Origin: Polycladomyces zharkentensis
Lineage (GTDB): Bacteria; Bacillota; Bacilli; Thermoactinomycetales; JIR-001
NCBI RefSeq assembly: GCF_016938855.1
Contig: NZ_JAFHAP010000001.1
Location: 23,501-87,500, forward strand
Reading direction: 5' to 3'
Length of the DNA: 64,000 nucleotides
A program made the position numbers and the translations under genes. Under the pieces are notes generated by a model, which made no database searches, was not told the origin of the DNA, and saw only the letters and a program-made list of their open reading frames with translations. Shown one piece after another: positions 18,940 through 28,335 of this stretch (within the stretch, counting starts at the first letter, position 1; every line of letters starts with the position of its first letter).

Positions 18940-20922
18940 TCATGCTCCCTCCGCTTTCAGTTCGATGATCATGTCCCGAAGTTCCGCCGCCCGCTCGAAC
19001 TCCAACTCCTTGGCCGCCGCTTTCATCTCTTTTTCCAGCTGAGCGATCAACCGTTGACGCTCTTTTTTGGTCATCTTCGCGACCCGGTTGGCCGTTTCAT
19101 ATGTGGGCTTATCTTCTGCCACCTTGGTCGCTTCAATCACATCGCGCACTTTTTTGCGCACCGTCTGCGGTGTGATGCCATGCTGCTCGTTGTACGCGAT
19201 CTGGATGCGGCGACGCCGTTCCGTCTCGTCGATTGCCTTTCGCATCGATTTGGTGATGGTGTCGGCGTACATGATGACTTCGCCGTTAGCATTGCGGGCC
19301 GCACGGCCGATCGTCTGGATCAGGGAACGCTCCTCGCGCAAGAAACCTTCCTTGTCCGCATCCAGGATGGCCACCAACGACACCTCGGGCAGGTCCAATC
19401 CTTCCCGGAGCAGGTTGATCCCCACCAAGACATCGAATTCGCCCAACCGCAAGTCGCGCAGGATCTGCATCCGCTCAATCGTTTTGATGTCCGAATGCAA
19501 ATAGCGCACCTTGATACCGACGTCTTTCAGATAGTCCGTCAAATCCTCGGCCATCTTTTTGGTCAGGGTGGTGACCAGCACCCGCTCGTCCCGTTCGATC
19601 CGCTTGTGGATTTCACCGATCAGATCATCGATCTGCCCCTCAATCGGCCGCACATGCACTTTGGGGTCGACCAGACCGGTGGGACGGATGATCTGCTCCA
19701 CGACGTCAGGTGCTTTTTCCAGTTCATATGGACCCGGTGTGGCCGAAACGAAGATGACCTGATTGATCCGTTCCTCAAACTCCTCAAACTTGAGCGGTCG
19801 GTTATCCTTGGCCGAGGGCAGCCGGAAGCCGTGCTCCACCAATACCTCTTTGCGCGACATGTCTCCGTTGTACATCCCACGGATCTGGGGCACGGTAACG
19901 TGCGATTCGTCGATGACGATCAGATAGTCATCGGGGAAATAATCCAGCAGCGTATACGGCGGTTCACCCGCTTTTTTGCCCACCAGGTGACGGGAGTAGT
20001 TCTCGATGCCCGAACAGAATCCCATCTCCCGCATCATCTCCATGTCGTAGCGGGTGCGCTGCTCGAGCCGCTGGGCTTCGAGCAGTTTGCCCTGCTCGCG
20101 CAATTCGGCCAACCGCTCCTGCAGCTCCTGTTCGATATCGCGGAGCGCACGACGCATGACTTCTTCCCGCGTCACATAGTGCGACGCGGGGAAGATGGCC
20201 ACATGTTCGCGATCCCCGATAATTTCACCGGTGACGACGTCGATCTCGCGAATCCGGTCGATCTCGTCACCGAAAAATTCAACCCTCACTGCCTGCTCGC
20301 TCCGTGAAACGGGGAAGATCTCCAACACGTCGCCCCGTACACGGAAAGTGCCGCGGACAAAGTTGATGTCATTGCGCTGGTACTGGATATCCACCAGTTT
20401 GCGCAGAACCTCGTTTCGATCCCGCTCCATCCCGACGCGCAGGGAGAGCACCTGGTCACGGTACTCGTCCGGTGAACCCAAGCCGTAGATGCAGGAGACA
20501 CTCGCCACGATGATGACGTCCCGCCGCTCCAACAATGCACTCGTGGCGGAGTGGCGCAATTTGTCGATCTCATCGTTGATGGACGCGTCTTTCTCGATAT
20601 ATGTGTCCGTTTGCGGCACATAGGCTTCCGGTTGATAGTAATCATAATAACTGACGAAATACTCCACCGCATTGTGCGGGAAAAACTCTTTCAGCTCCCC
20701 GCACAGCTGGGCGGCCAGCGTTTTGTTGGGTGCAATCACAAGGGTCGGTTTGTTCACGCGGGCGATCGTGTGTGCGATCGTGAACGTTTTCCCCGTTCCG
20801 GTAGCTCCCAGCAGGGTCTGAAACTTTTTTCCCGATAAAACGCCTTGTGCAAGCTGTTCGATCGCTTTCGGCTGATCGCCGCACGGCTCGTATTCGGAAA
20901 CCAATTGAAACTTTCGTTCCAA
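18940..20922 (-). CDS. uvrB: Excinuclease ABC subunit B
   Basis: DNA-loading helicase-like subunit of nucleotide excision repair. The 660-residue protein has Walker A GATGTGKT near residue 40, the beta-hairpin segment [20 protein letters not shown], helicase motif [11 protein letters not shown] and a C-terminal UVR domain. It starts with TTG at 20922 ([13 protein letters not shown]): GAGGTG lies seven bases upstream, and the family start aligns here. The overlapping ATG at 20932 is in another frame. B. subtilis UvrB has 661 residues. It is the first gene of uvrBA. Confidence 0.96.
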   Translation of the reverse strand: MERKFQLVSEYEPCGDQPKAIEQLAQGVLSGKKFQTLLGATGTGKTFTIAHTIARVNKPTLVIAPNKTLAAQLCGELKEFFPHNAVEYFVSYYDYYQPEAYVPQTDTYIEKDASINDEIDKLRHSATSALLERRDVIIVASVSCIYGLGSPDEYRDQVLSLRVGMERDRNEVLRKLVDIQYQRNDINFVRGTFRVRGDVLEIFPVSRSEQAVRVEFFGDEIDRIREIDVVTGEIIGDREHVAIFPASHYVTREEVMRRALRDIEQELQERLAELREQGKLLEAQRLEQRTRYDMEMMREMGFCSGIENYSRHLVGKKAGEPPYTLLDYFPDDYLIVIDESHVTVPQIRGMYNGDMSRKEVLVEHGFRLPSAKDNRPLKFEEFEERINQVIFVSATPGPYELEKAPDVVEQIIRPTGLVDPKVHVRPIEGQIDDLIGEIHKRIERDERVLVTTLTKKMAEDLTDYLKDVGIKVRYLHSDIKTIERMQILRDLRLGEFDVLVGINLLREGLDLPEVSLVAILDADKEGFLREERSLIQTIGRAARNANGEVIMYADTITKSMRKAIDETERRRRIQIAYNEQHGITPQTVRKKVRDVIEATKVAEDKPTYETANRVAKMTKKERQRLIAQLEKEMKAAAKELEFERAAELRDMIIELKAEGA

Positions 20923-20958
20923 GGCCCATCACCTCGGCTCCGTTTCGTCATCCTTTTC

Positions 20959-20999
20959 ATTATATCATAAGAAAAACCAGGTAAGGGAACATCCGTTCT
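20959..20999 (-). promoter_or_regulatory. uvrB promoter with LexA-type SOS box
   Basis: On the minus strand AGAACGGATGTTCC (20986-20999) has the GAAC-N4-GTTC core of the Bacillus SOS box. It overlaps a possible -35 (TTCCCT, 20983-20988), followed after 18 bases by the -10 TATAAT (20959-20964). This layout would let LexA block uvrBA transcription. Confidence 0.75.
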
Positions 21000-21059
21000 A
21001 GGATGTATTTGGAAAATAGCACACACATCACATTCCCGACTCGTTCCACCAGTACCCTG

Positions 21060-21254
21060 CTAAGAAGGAAACCGAGCGGCACAAGAGATGGGCAACACAC
21101 GCTTCGTACAGCGGAGATTGCCGGCGAAGCCCCACTCGTTATCGTACCAAGAGACCATTTTCACCCTGTTGCCTTCCAGAACCATGGTGGACAAATCATC
21201 CACGATCGAAGAACGGTTTTCCGGATCCATGCTCGAGCCTGGATCGTCGTTCAT
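21060..21254 (-). pseudogene. Glyceraldehyde-3-phosphate dehydrogenase C-terminal fragment
   Basis: The minus-strand frame contains SSIVDDLSTMVLEGNRVKMVSWYDNEWGFAGN, the near-C-terminal signature of GAPDH (GapA/GapB type), and then loses similarity. Only about 45 recognisable residues remain of about 335. No catalytic SCTTN region or NAD domain is nearby. Its position beside uvrBA is unusual, so it is probably debris from a rearrangement. The rest of the 876-base gap between uvrB and minJ holds the SOS promoter, a hairpin and a MITE-like repeat. Confidence 0.75.
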
Positions 21255-21515
21255 TCGAAAAAAACATTGCCCCTAGTGAAATTGTCCCTGCATACGAAAC
21301 TGTTTCCTTCCTTATCGTTGCCGCAAACAGGTCATTTTCAAACCATCTCTTCCGTGCCGGTGTGCGAACAACCATCTTTCACGCTTCTCCATACTTTCAC
21401 GACCATAGTCACCCGTCCGGGGGAAACATTTTCCCTCTTCAAAGGCACTCTTAAAAGGTCGCACTACTGTACCATTCCCTATGCTTCTTCCTCGTCACCG
21501 CCGCCAACAAAACAA

Positions 21516-21534
21516 CGCTCCCGAAACGGGAGCG
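21516..21534 (-). terminator. Hairpin, probable terminator after minJ
   Basis: CGCTCCCG-TTT-CGGGAGCG followed on the minus strand by TTGTTTTGTTGG. It lies 265 bases beyond the minJ stop, with a MITE-like repeat between. The orientation fits the end of the envelope cluster. Confidence 0.5.
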
Positions 21535-21597
21535 ATCTGATCACAATAGCTGCCAATCATACCAGACGTGTCCGGTAAATCCATGAAGGATCAAAAG

Positions 21598-21770
21598 TTT
21601 TCCCAGACAAGCGACAGACACGCCCTGCCGGGCGAAGACCCGAAAAGCGCAGAAGGGAATCACGGGCAATTTCCTTAGAGCATAGCGTACTTTGCCGGCA
21701 TCCCGCACTTACCGGGGCGGAGCGCCATGATCTGCTTGCTTGCTGGACACGGGTGGAGCGAGCCGGGAAC
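21598..21770 (-). repeat. MITE-like dispersed repeat, copy 3
   Basis: On the minus strand it begins GTTCCCGGCTCGCTCCACCC and ends CGCTTGTCTGGGAAAA. The interior shares GCGCTCC, AAAGTACGC and AAGGAAATTGCCCGTGATTCC with the copy at 11249-11418. It lies directly downstream of minJ. Confidence 0.55.
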
Positions 21771-21798
21771 GGAATTGGACCGTATTCAAACACACTCC

Positions 21799-22959
21799 CT
21801 AGGGAGAAACCGCCTCCGAAACAGGTGAGGAGATCCGAGTGATCGGGCCCGGTGAGGGGATCACACCGAGGTCTGACGGGTCCCCCTCGTATACCGCCCG
21901 TTGTACCAGTCTCGTTTCCCCCATTTCATCCACCACTTCCAGCTTGCAGTAAGCGGGCGACTTTTGCATCGCCAACCGTATATCGTCCACCGTCCGAATG
22001 TGAACACCGTTCATCCTGGTAATCCGTTCACCGGGACGAATCCCCATCTGTGACGCCGGCGTATCCGGCAACACGGCCAACACGGACATTCCGCGAAAAT
22101 GGGAGGCAAACCGTGGTTCTCTCCTTTTTTCCCGCCATTTCCCAATCAGATAGATGGCCTCATGACCCACCACGGAAAAAACAGCAGCCACCCATATCAA
22201 AGGTGTCCACCATGTGGAAGCCCAGGTCAACCCGGCCAATACAAGCGCATACAGCAAGGCAAAAGTGGATGCCCGCCGTTTTTGTTGCTGATGAAGCATC
22301 GACAGATTGAGACGAGAGAAGCCCAGCAACAAGGGCAATGGCAACCATCCGCCCGCAGTCGGAACAATGAGCGGAACCGCCCACAGCTTTTGCAGTCGGA
22401 ATCCGCCGACCATGTACCCGTCACGGTGCCGGACTGTTTCCGGAATGAACCCGGCCAAACCGTCCATTCGGATTAACAACCACTCCAGCACATGCAGCAA
22501 TCCAATCAAATATAACCAGTCCCGCTCGGTGACCATGGAGAATCTCCGCCATACGTCCAGCCATTCCGGCGGCACCTGCTCAGCCGACACGTGTGACGCA
22601 ACAAGCGCGAACAAGACAAGCAATCCGCCTCCATAAGCGACACACGCCCAACGCAGCCGGAATAAACCGAGCACCACCGTCCATCCCCAAATCCACCACA
22701 ACTCCATGGGGCGGACTTCCCACTGCCAAAATGAAATGAGAACCGAACACACTCCACCGCTCACCGCTCCCAAAAAAACCGTACGCAACAACAACGGCGT
22801 GGGCGGGTCCAGACGCCGACCGTATTTTCGCCATTCCCGCAAGCCTTTAAACACGAATTGCATCAACACGCACATCAAAGCCGTCCACCACAGCGGATGG
22901 ACCAACAAGGCTTTCCATGTGTTCGGTGACGACAATGGAGAAGCCAACCATGAAATCAA
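21799..22959 (-). CDS. minJ: MinJ-like PDZ membrane protein, division topology
   Basis: A 386-residue protein with about eight hydrophobic segments in its first 280 residues and a C-terminal PDZ domain (GMSVLAVLPDTPASQMGIRPGERITRMNG). In B. subtilis MinJ bridges DivIVA to MinCD and lies between ctpB and uvrB; the same position here supports the name more than sequence alone does. The start is taken as TTG at 22959 (LISWLASPL), because AGGAGGG sits seven bases upstream; a frame beginning earlier would run through that site. The tail after the PDZ domain is serine/proline rich. Confidence 0.8.
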   Translation of the reverse strand: MISWLASPLSSPNTWKALLVHPLWWTALMCVLMQFVFKGLREWRKYGRRLDPPTPLLLRTVFLGAVSGGVCSVLISFWQWEVRPMELWWIWGWTVVLGLFRLRWACVAYGGGLLVLFALVASHVSAEQVPPEWLDVWRRFSMVTERDWLYLIGLLHVLEWLLIRMDGLAGFIPETVRHRDGYMVGGFRLQKLWAVPLIVPTAGGWLPLPLLLGFSRLNLSMLHQQQKRRASTFALLYALVLAGLTWASTWWTPLIWVAAVFSVVGHEAIYLIGKWREKRREPRFASHFRGMSVLAVLPDTPASQMGIRPGERITRMNGVHIRTVDDIRLAMQKSPAYCKLEVVDEMGETRLVQRAVYEGDPSDLGVIPSPGPITRISSPVSEAVSP

Positions 22960-22990
22960 GCCGATCCCTCCTGGGCAAATTGCAATCAAA

Positions 22991-23017
22991 ACCCCACGGC
23001 GAATCTCGTCGTGGGGT
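22991..23017 (-). terminator. Terminator or attenuator between ctpB and minJ
   Basis: ACCCCACG...CGTGGGGT forms a stem of at least eight base pairs that can extend through CGACGAGATTCGCCG. GGGGTTTTGATT follows on the minus strand. It lies 38 bases past the ctpB stop and just before the minJ ribosome binding site. Confidence 0.65.
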
Positions 23018-23054
23018 TGATTTTCGACAACCGGTTTGATTTTCCTTTTTTTAT

Positions 23055-24527
23055 TTAGTGGATCTTTTTCTTGGTCGCTTCAATGGCCACTTGTAATTGC
23101 ACGTCATTTGCCGGGTCGCGCAACATCGCAATAAACACATCCTGCATTTTGGCGGCGGTTTTGTCATCCACCACTCCGGTCATGGGCAAGCCCTCGGTTT
23201 TTTGGAAGGCTTTGACGGCCAATTCCGTTTTCTGATCAAAGTAACCGTCTTTTCGACCCGGATTGAATCCCAAGCCATCCAGCACCATCTGCAGGTTGCG
23301 CACTGCAGAAGAATTCATATCCCGCTTCAGCGTCTGTCCTGGAGACGGGGGCGTTGCCTGTGCGTATTCCGGAGACTTCACCGGGATCGTCGGTTGGATT
23401 CCTGCGGTACCGCCATGCTGGTCGATCCAGGTTCCTCCGGGTGTCAGCCATTTGGCTACGGTCAGCTTCAGGTTGCTGCCGTCGTCAAAGTCCTTCACCG
23501 TCTGTACCGTTCCCTTGCCGAACGACTTCTCGCCCACCACTTGCGCTCCGGCGGATTCCTTCAACGCGGCGGCCAGAATCTCCGACGCGCTGGCACTGCC
23601 CTTATCGATCAGGACGGTGATCGGATACGATTTTTTCCCTTGCAGCTTCGATTTATAAACGACTTTGTTTCCGGCTTTGTCTTGCGTGACCAGCACATTT
23701 TTCCCGCCAGGCACCAGCTGATCGGCAATATCGAGCACCGCAGGCAACAAACCGCCCGGATTGCCACGCACGTCGATAACCAGCCCTTTTATCCCCTTGC
23801 TTTCCAGCTGTTTCAGCTGGTTACCGAAATCTTTCGCCGTGTCGTTGGAAAACTGCGTAATCTGAATGTAGCCGATTTGTTGCGGCATCATTTTGGATTC
23901 GACCGTCTTGATGGGAATGTTGTCCCGCTTGACGTTGATGTGCAATACCCCACTGTAACCGGGACGGATCACTTCCAGCTTGGCAATGGTCCCCTTGGGC
24001 CCGCGAATCTTCATCACCGCTTCATTCAGGCTCATTCCTTCCAAGCTGACGCCGTTCACCTTGATCACTTGATCGTTGGGGCGCAATCCCGCTTTTTCCG
24101 CCGGTGAATCCTTAAACGGGGAGACGATCGTCACCTTTCCGTTTCTCATGGTGACTTCCGCCCCGATTCCCTGGAATGACGATTCCAGAGTAGACTCAAA
24201 CTGTTTGGCCGTAGTCGGGTCCATATAGGCGGAATAGGGATCTCCGAGCGAATCCACCATCCCTTGGATGGCACCGTCGATCAGTTTTTTGTCGTTTGCT
24301 CCCCGTACATATTGGGACTTGATCACGGCATACGCCGTTTTTAATTTTTCAAATCCGTCAACATCACCTTGCACGGCGGCGGAAAAATCACCGTTCAACC
24401 ACAGGGCCGGCGCTCCTGTCAACCGATCCCAAATGCCGCCGTCTTTGACCACCGCTGCTGTCGCGGCACTGCTGAGGACGATGGAAACGATCACCATCAG
24501 CGCCACCGTCCGTCCGCGAAATTGCAT
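23055..24527 (-). CDS. ctpB: Carboxy-terminal processing protease, S41 family
   Basis: A 490-residue secreted or membrane-anchored serine protease. It has an N-terminal hydrophobic anchor (LMVIVSIVLSSAATAAVV), a PDZ domain around residues 115-190 with GLRPNDQVIKVNG, then the S41 catalytic domain with Ser in DKGSASASEI and Lys in GEKSFGKGTVQ. A C-terminal peptidoglycan-binding domain (NLQMVLDGLGFNPGRKDGYFD) ends the protein. In B. subtilis CtpB cleaves SpoIVFA during sporulation signalling and is encoded between ftsX and minJ. The peptidoglycan-binding tail and the hydrolase neighbours would also fit a cell-wall role. Confidence 0.92.
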   Translation of the reverse strand: MQFRGRTVALMVIVSIVLSSAATAAVVKDGGIWDRLTGAPALWLNGDFSAAVQGDVDGFEKLKTAYAVIKSQYVRGANDKKLIDGAIQGMVDSLGDPYSAYMDPTTAKQFESTLESSFQGIGAEVTMRNGKVTIVSPFKDSPAEKAGLRPNDQVIKVNGVSLEGMSLNEAVMKIRGPKGTIAKLEVIRPGYSGVLHINVKRDNIPIKTVESKMMPQQIGYIQITQFSNDTAKDFGNQLKQLESKGIKGLVIDVRGNPGGLLPAVLDIADQLVPGGKNVLVTQDKAGNKVVYKSKLQGKKSYPITVLIDKGSASASEILAAALKESAGAQVVGEKSFGKGTVQTVKDFDDGSNLKLTVAKWLTPGGTWIDQHGGTAGIQPTIPVKSPEYAQATPPSPGQTLKRDMNSSAVRNLQMVLDGLGFNPGRKDGYFDQKTELAVKAFQKTEGLPMTGVVDDKTAAKMQDVFIAMLRDPANDVQLQVAIEATKKKIH

Positions 24528-24746
24528 GTCGACACCACCTTTGTCAGCCTGTATGTCTTCCGTTCATCCCCGATCGCAGGTCGAAGATAATATATGATAG
24601 ACAGGCCGGGAATAGTCAGGAATTCCAACAGGCATATCGAAAAAGAAAGACTGTCCAGTCCGTGGAACTGTACAGTTCTTTTCGGATTGGTTCGTTCATC
24701 CATTTATTATAGCGCAATGTGTCACCGGAATCATCCCCGTGCTTCC

Positions 24747-25832
24747 TCAATGGGAAAGGTACAGAACAGGGTTGACCGCTTTCTCTCCCAACCGCACCTC
24801 AAAATGGAGATGCGGACCCGTGGAAAAACCGTTGCTGCCAATCCCGGAGATGCGCTGTCCCCGCTTCACTTCGTCGCCTTCATGCACCAAAACCTGATTT
24901 TCGTAACTGTGACCATACCAGGTAAAAAGGTCTTGTCCCCCTTTTTTCCCGTGGTAAATGACAATAATCCAACCGTAGCCGAGTGACGGCCCGCTTCTCA
25001 CCACCACTCCGCCGGCCGCCGCATATACCGGATCGTTGTAGTTTCCGTGGATGTCGATCCCCATATGCGGTCGCATCACCCCTTTGAGCGGGTGGACGCG
25101 CGGTCCATACGGGGACGTGATCTCATGACTGTTGGCAGGCCAACGAAGAGGGCCGCCCTCGTACGGAAAGGACAACCGGCCACTGTGCAGCAAGCTGAGA
25201 TTGATCCGACGCACTTCGTCTTCTTTGATATCTTCCAACCCCTCCAGCTCGGCAAGCCGTACCCGGTTTTTCTTCAGGTCGGCCAACATTCGGTCATATG
25301 CCGCTTTGGCTTCTTCGGCTTTCTTTTTTTGTTCGGCCTTCAATTGAACCAGTGAGGATTCGTAACGGGTTTTGGCTTGCTTCCATTTAAAATAAGAGTC
25401 GAACAGGTTCCGATCCTGTTTGACGATCAGGCGCATCGTCTCAAAACGGGTGAGAAACGCCTGAAAGGAATCGGCTGTCAACAAGGTGCGCATGAAGCCG
25501 AAATCCCCTTGCTCATACAAACGGCGAACCCGTTGTTTGAAAATGGCTTGCTGGCGGGTCAACTTTGCGTTGATCTGACGGATCTCTTGCTGCGTCCGCA
25601 GAATCTCGTCATCAATTCGGTAACTTTCTTTCTCCAAACGTTCCAGCTCCGCCTGGTTGGCTTTCATCTTCTCGTTCAACTGTTTGATTTTCCCCTGCAC
25701 CTGTCCTTTTTGCTGACGTACCTGATTGAGCTCACTCTTCGATTTCACTGCTGAGGAGGGAACCGCCCATGCCGGAGAAGAAATGAACAGTCCCAAGCAA
25801 ACCGCTGCCGCCAACAGGATTCCTTTCCGCAT
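24747..25832 (-). CDS. Coiled-coil M23 peptidase, EnvC-like (paralog 1)
   Basis: A 361-residue secreted protein: signal peptide (ILLAAAVCLGLFISSPAWA), a long coiled coil over about residues 35-215, and a C-terminal LytM/M23 domain. The zinc ligands HMGID and HLH (in GPHLHFEV) are intact, so it may cleave peptidoglycan cross-links itself, unlike E. coli EnvC. Proteins with this layout are partners of FtsEX. MRKGILLAA at 25832 is chosen because GGAGG lies ten bases upstream; MEEQ at 25850 would place AGGAG only two bases from the codon. It is separated from the other three paralogs by about 1.2 kb of remnant DNA. Confidence 0.88.
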   Translation of the reverse strand: MRKGILLAAAVCLGLFISSPAWAVPSSAVKSKSELNQVRQQKGQVQGKIKQLNEKMKANQAELERLEKESYRIDDEILRTQQEIRQINAKLTRQQAIFKQRVRRLYEQGDFGFMRTLLTADSFQAFLTRFETMRLIVKQDRNLFDSYFKWKQAKTRYESSLVQLKAEQKKKAEEAKAAYDRMLADLKKNRVRLAELEGLEDIKEDEVRRINLSLLHSGRLSFPYEGGPLRWPANSHEITSPYGPRVHPLKGVMRPHMGIDIHGNYNDPVYAAAGGVVVRSGPSLGYGWIIVIYHGKKGGQDLFTWYGHSYENQVLVHEGDEVKRGQRISGIGSNGFSTGPHLHFEVRLGEKAVNPVLYLSH

Positions 25833-26135
25833 CTTTCTCTGTTCCTCCATCTCTCCTGGTTGTGCTGATTTTCTTCTCTGTGAGTGGCCTTTTTCCCGCC
25901 CACTCCCGCAACGGTCGCGTTCCGGAAAAAGGCCACTCTGCTCATGGAGCTGATCCCTGCAGGTAACGGATCGGATTTTGCAGATGTATGCGAGGACCCG
26001 GCATTTTCCGCGATCACCTGGCCGCAGCATCCGTTTGCCCGCACTCACGCGTACCGAACTATGCCCATCCAACATGGTGAAACCGCCTGATCCAGAATGA
26101 CGGCCCGCCGTAGCCGCTTGCGGGGTGACTTTCCT

Positions 26136-26303
26136 TCACCGCAGCAGCATGAATCGGTGTGCCATGGGTCCGTCGAAATCGACTCCTGCCTCCCGGTAAC
26201 GGGATGAACACACCCATGTTCCCGCTCTTTTCTTCTGATCCGTCTTGATTTCCCCGTAACGATACGCCTGCCGGCCCTCCCGAAACACCAGACTGAGCAC
26301 CAT
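26136..26303 (-). CDS. Possible small ORF, 55 residues
   Basis: MVLSLVFREGRQAYRYGEIK... is an open frame with GGAGG about 12 bases before the ATG. I do not recognise it. It has no signal peptide and a mixed composition, and it may be a gene remnant in the 1.2-kb stretch between two M23 genes. Apart from the mobile element, the rest of that stretch (25833-26135 and 26304-26565) shows nothing I can assign. Confidence 0.3.
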   Translation of the reverse strand: MVLSLVFREGRQAYRYGEIKTDQKKRAGTWVCSSRYREAGVDFDGPMAHRFMLLR

Positions 26304-26565
26304 CACCCCTGTCTACCCTCCTCGATTCATTCCATCCTCTCCTTGCGCGTGATCCTTTTGTCTGTATCGTTATTCTCTTCGAATATTCCCTCAAAATGGA
26401 ATCCAGTGTCAAAAAGGTGTTTCCATTCGCATGTTTTGAATGCTGCCATTCAGCGAATGAATCAGTATGTGCATTGTCCGTCTGATCGAACCATACCAAC
26501 TCTGGACACGCCCTGGACGTGGCCACCGGCTCTCGTTTCGCTACACATCAATGTGATACTTTTAT

Positions 26566-26917
26566 GAAGAGCGTGCAGGAAAACCCATCCCTTCAGGGTT
26601 GGGATGAAAGCGAGCTGTGCATTGAGCTGTTTCAGCGCTTGCATCTCGGCGGCCACTTTCGGTTTCAACTGCGCCACCTATGCGGCTGCTTCCTGATCCT
26701 GCGGGTTTTGCTTGTCCGACAGAATTTTGGTGCAATCGAGTCAAGAAGTGCGAAAACACTTAAAACTGCTATGCGAGCAAAAACTCGTGAAACGAAAATT
26801 GCCCAGGCATGACGAAACCATCGTGGATGGATGTGGGCTGCCACGCCAGATGAAGCGAAAAGACCACGACGACCAAAGGGAGTGCCTCCGGTGCTTCAGC
26901 CGTGTGGGGCAAGTCAC
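26566..26917 (+). mobile_element. Non-autonomous IS200/IS605-type element, family 1 copy C
   Basis: The left end (GAAGAGCGTGCAGGAAAACC, hairpin, GGGATGAAAGCGAGC) follows TTAT at 26562-26565. The right end has GCCTCCGGTGCTTCAGCCGTGTGGGG and ends AAGTCAC. The interior shares GCGAGCAAAAACTCGTGAAACG and CCATCGTGGATGGA with copy B. A block of about 110 bases near 26605-26720 is absent from copy B and reads on the minus strand like a broken coding piece (VAQLKPKVAAEMQALKQL). No tnpA or tnpB is present. Confidence 0.75.
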
Positions 26918-26924
26918 GAAAAAA

Positions 26925-27035
26925 GTCGACCCGTTCCCGGATCGGCAAATGGTTGATCGATTGTGTTCCTGTTGGATTTTTCATCCACCACCGATAATAT
27001 CTTGGGCCACCGGGTGGGTCGACTTGTTGCTTGAT
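26925..27035 (-). terminator. Long hairpin downstream of M23 paralog 2
   Basis: On the minus strand AAGTCGACCC...GGGTCGACTTTTTT closes a stem over about 80 interior bases, with CACCCG/CGGGAA extensions. A near copy of the two arms follows paralog 3 at 28211-28306, with a different interior. The T-run after the 3-prime arm suggests a terminator with an unusually long loop. Part of the 3-prime arm lies just past the mobile element right end. Confidence 0.55.
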
Positions 27036-27047
27036 TGAGACAATGGA

Positions 27048-28112
27048 CTATCTCGACAGATAATACACAGGATTCTGCAACTTGCCGTTTTTCCGCACTT
27101 CGAAGTGGCAGTGCGGGCCGGTGCCGGTGCCGTTGTTGCCCACTTCCGCGATCTTTTGACCGCGAGCCACGCGATCACCCACATTGACCGTCACCGTGTT
27201 GCCATACATATGAGCATACAAGGTGGACAATCCGCCGTGGTCAATGACAACAATCCACCCATATCCGCTGGACGGACGGCTTTCGATCACCTTCCCGCTG
27301 GCCGCGGCACGAATGGACGCTCCCATCGGGCAACCAATGTCCACACCATCATGGTGTTTGTATCCCCCCGTCACCGGGTGTGGCCGCCAACCGAAGGGGG
27401 ACGTGATCGGCCCGTTGCACGGTCTCGACAATTTTCCGCCACTCCACATCCCACTGCTGTAAGCCAGCTCTGCGTTGATCTTGTCCAGCTCTTCCTGCTT
27501 GATTTCTTCTTCTTCCTCCAGTTGGCTCAACGCCTTTTCGTGCTGTTTCACCAAGGTGACAATCTTTTGATATTCTTCATCCGCCTTGGCCTTTTCCTCT
27601 TTCAATTTGTTTTGCTCCGCCAACAACCTTTGCTGATCCTTCTCTTTTTTCTCCCAGGCCTCGAAATAATGATTCAACAGGGTACGGTCCTGTTTGACGA
27701 TCAGGCGGACCGTCTCAAATCGGACCAGGAATTCGTTGAAGGATTCGGCTGAAAACAAGGCCTTCATGTATCCCATGTCGCCTTTCATGTAAATCTCGCG
27801 GACTCGTTGTTTGAAGATGGCCGCATGCTGATTGAGTTCTTTTTCCGCTTTCCGGAGATCTTTTTTCGCTTTCTCCACCTTTTTGTTCTGTTCGTCCAAT
27901 TTTTTCTCCAGCTCATTCAGTTTTTGTTCCCTGGCATCCAGTTGCTCCTTCACCTTTTCCAGATCCGCTTCCTTCTGCGACTTCCGGTTCCGAATATCCT
28001 GCAATTCCTTTTTGGTCTTGTCCACTTTGCTCTCCGCGTTCACCCCGTTGACCGTCAGCCCGCTGAAAACCAAGCTGACAGCCAATACCATTGCAAGCAA
28101 CGTGCGCTTCAT
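27048..28112 (-). CDS. Coiled-coil M23 peptidase, EnvC-like (paralog 2)
   Basis: A 354-residue secreted protein starting MKRTLLAMVLAVSLVFSG (signal peptide). A charged coiled coil spans about residues 25-220, and an M23/LytM domain has zinc ligands HDGVD and HCH (GPHCHFEV). It is a very recent duplicate of paralog 3: the first about 215 residues are almost identical, with most differences in the LytM domain around the zinc-binding loops. The HCH variant still supplies both histidines. Together with ftsEX on the same strand it is a candidate septal hydrolase controlled by FtsX. Confidence 0.9.
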   Translation of the reverse strand: MKRTLLAMVLAVSLVFSGLTVNGVNAESKVDKTKKELQDIRNRKSQKEADLEKVKEQLDAREQKLNELEKKLDEQNKKVEKAKKDLRKAEKELNQHAAIFKQRVREIYMKGDMGYMKALFSAESFNEFLVRFETVRLIVKQDRTLLNHYFEAWEKKEKDQQRLLAEQNKLKEEKAKADEEYQKIVTLVKQHEKALSQLEEEEEIKQEELDKINAELAYSSGMWSGGKLSRPCNGPITSPFGWRPHPVTGGYKHHDGVDIGCPMGASIRAAASGKVIESRPSSGYGWIVVIDHGGLSTLYAHMYGNTVTVNVGDRVARGQKIAEVGNNGTGTGPHCHFEVRKNGKLQNPVYYLSR

Positions 28113-28210
28113 TCAACCCTCTCTCCATATGTTTTTTTCAGGTGTCAACGAAAACCGTCGGGGACTTGCCCGGCATCTCGTTTGATCACCGAATACTAAA
28201 AATACTATAT

Positions 28211-28306
28211 AAAAAAGTCGACCCGCTCCCGGATCAGGACGGATGCCCCGTTCGCATTTCCTGCATCTATCCCGGCGTTTGATTGAACCAATCGGGCGGG
28301 TCGACT
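28211..28306 (-). terminator. Long hairpin downstream of M23 paralog 3
   Basis: Arms AAGTCGACCCGCCCG and CGGGAGCGGGTCGACTTTTTT on the minus strand enclose about 65 bases that differ from the matching hairpin after paralog 2. The stem is at least ten base pairs and ends in six T residues. The duplicated arms indicate that the duplicated unit included its 3-prime flank. Confidence 0.6.
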
Positions 28307-28335
28307 TATTGCTGGATTTGAAAAAGGAAGAATGA

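Noticed and set aside
26059..26526. 155-residue minus-strand ORF between M23 genes
   Set aside because: Low-complexity Gly/Arg/Ser translation without a start signal; a shorter frame in the same stretch is more protein-like.
26925..28306. The GTCGAC hairpins as a CRISPR array
   Set aside because: Only two repeats, more than 1 kb apart, each forming its own inverted pair; explained by gene duplication.
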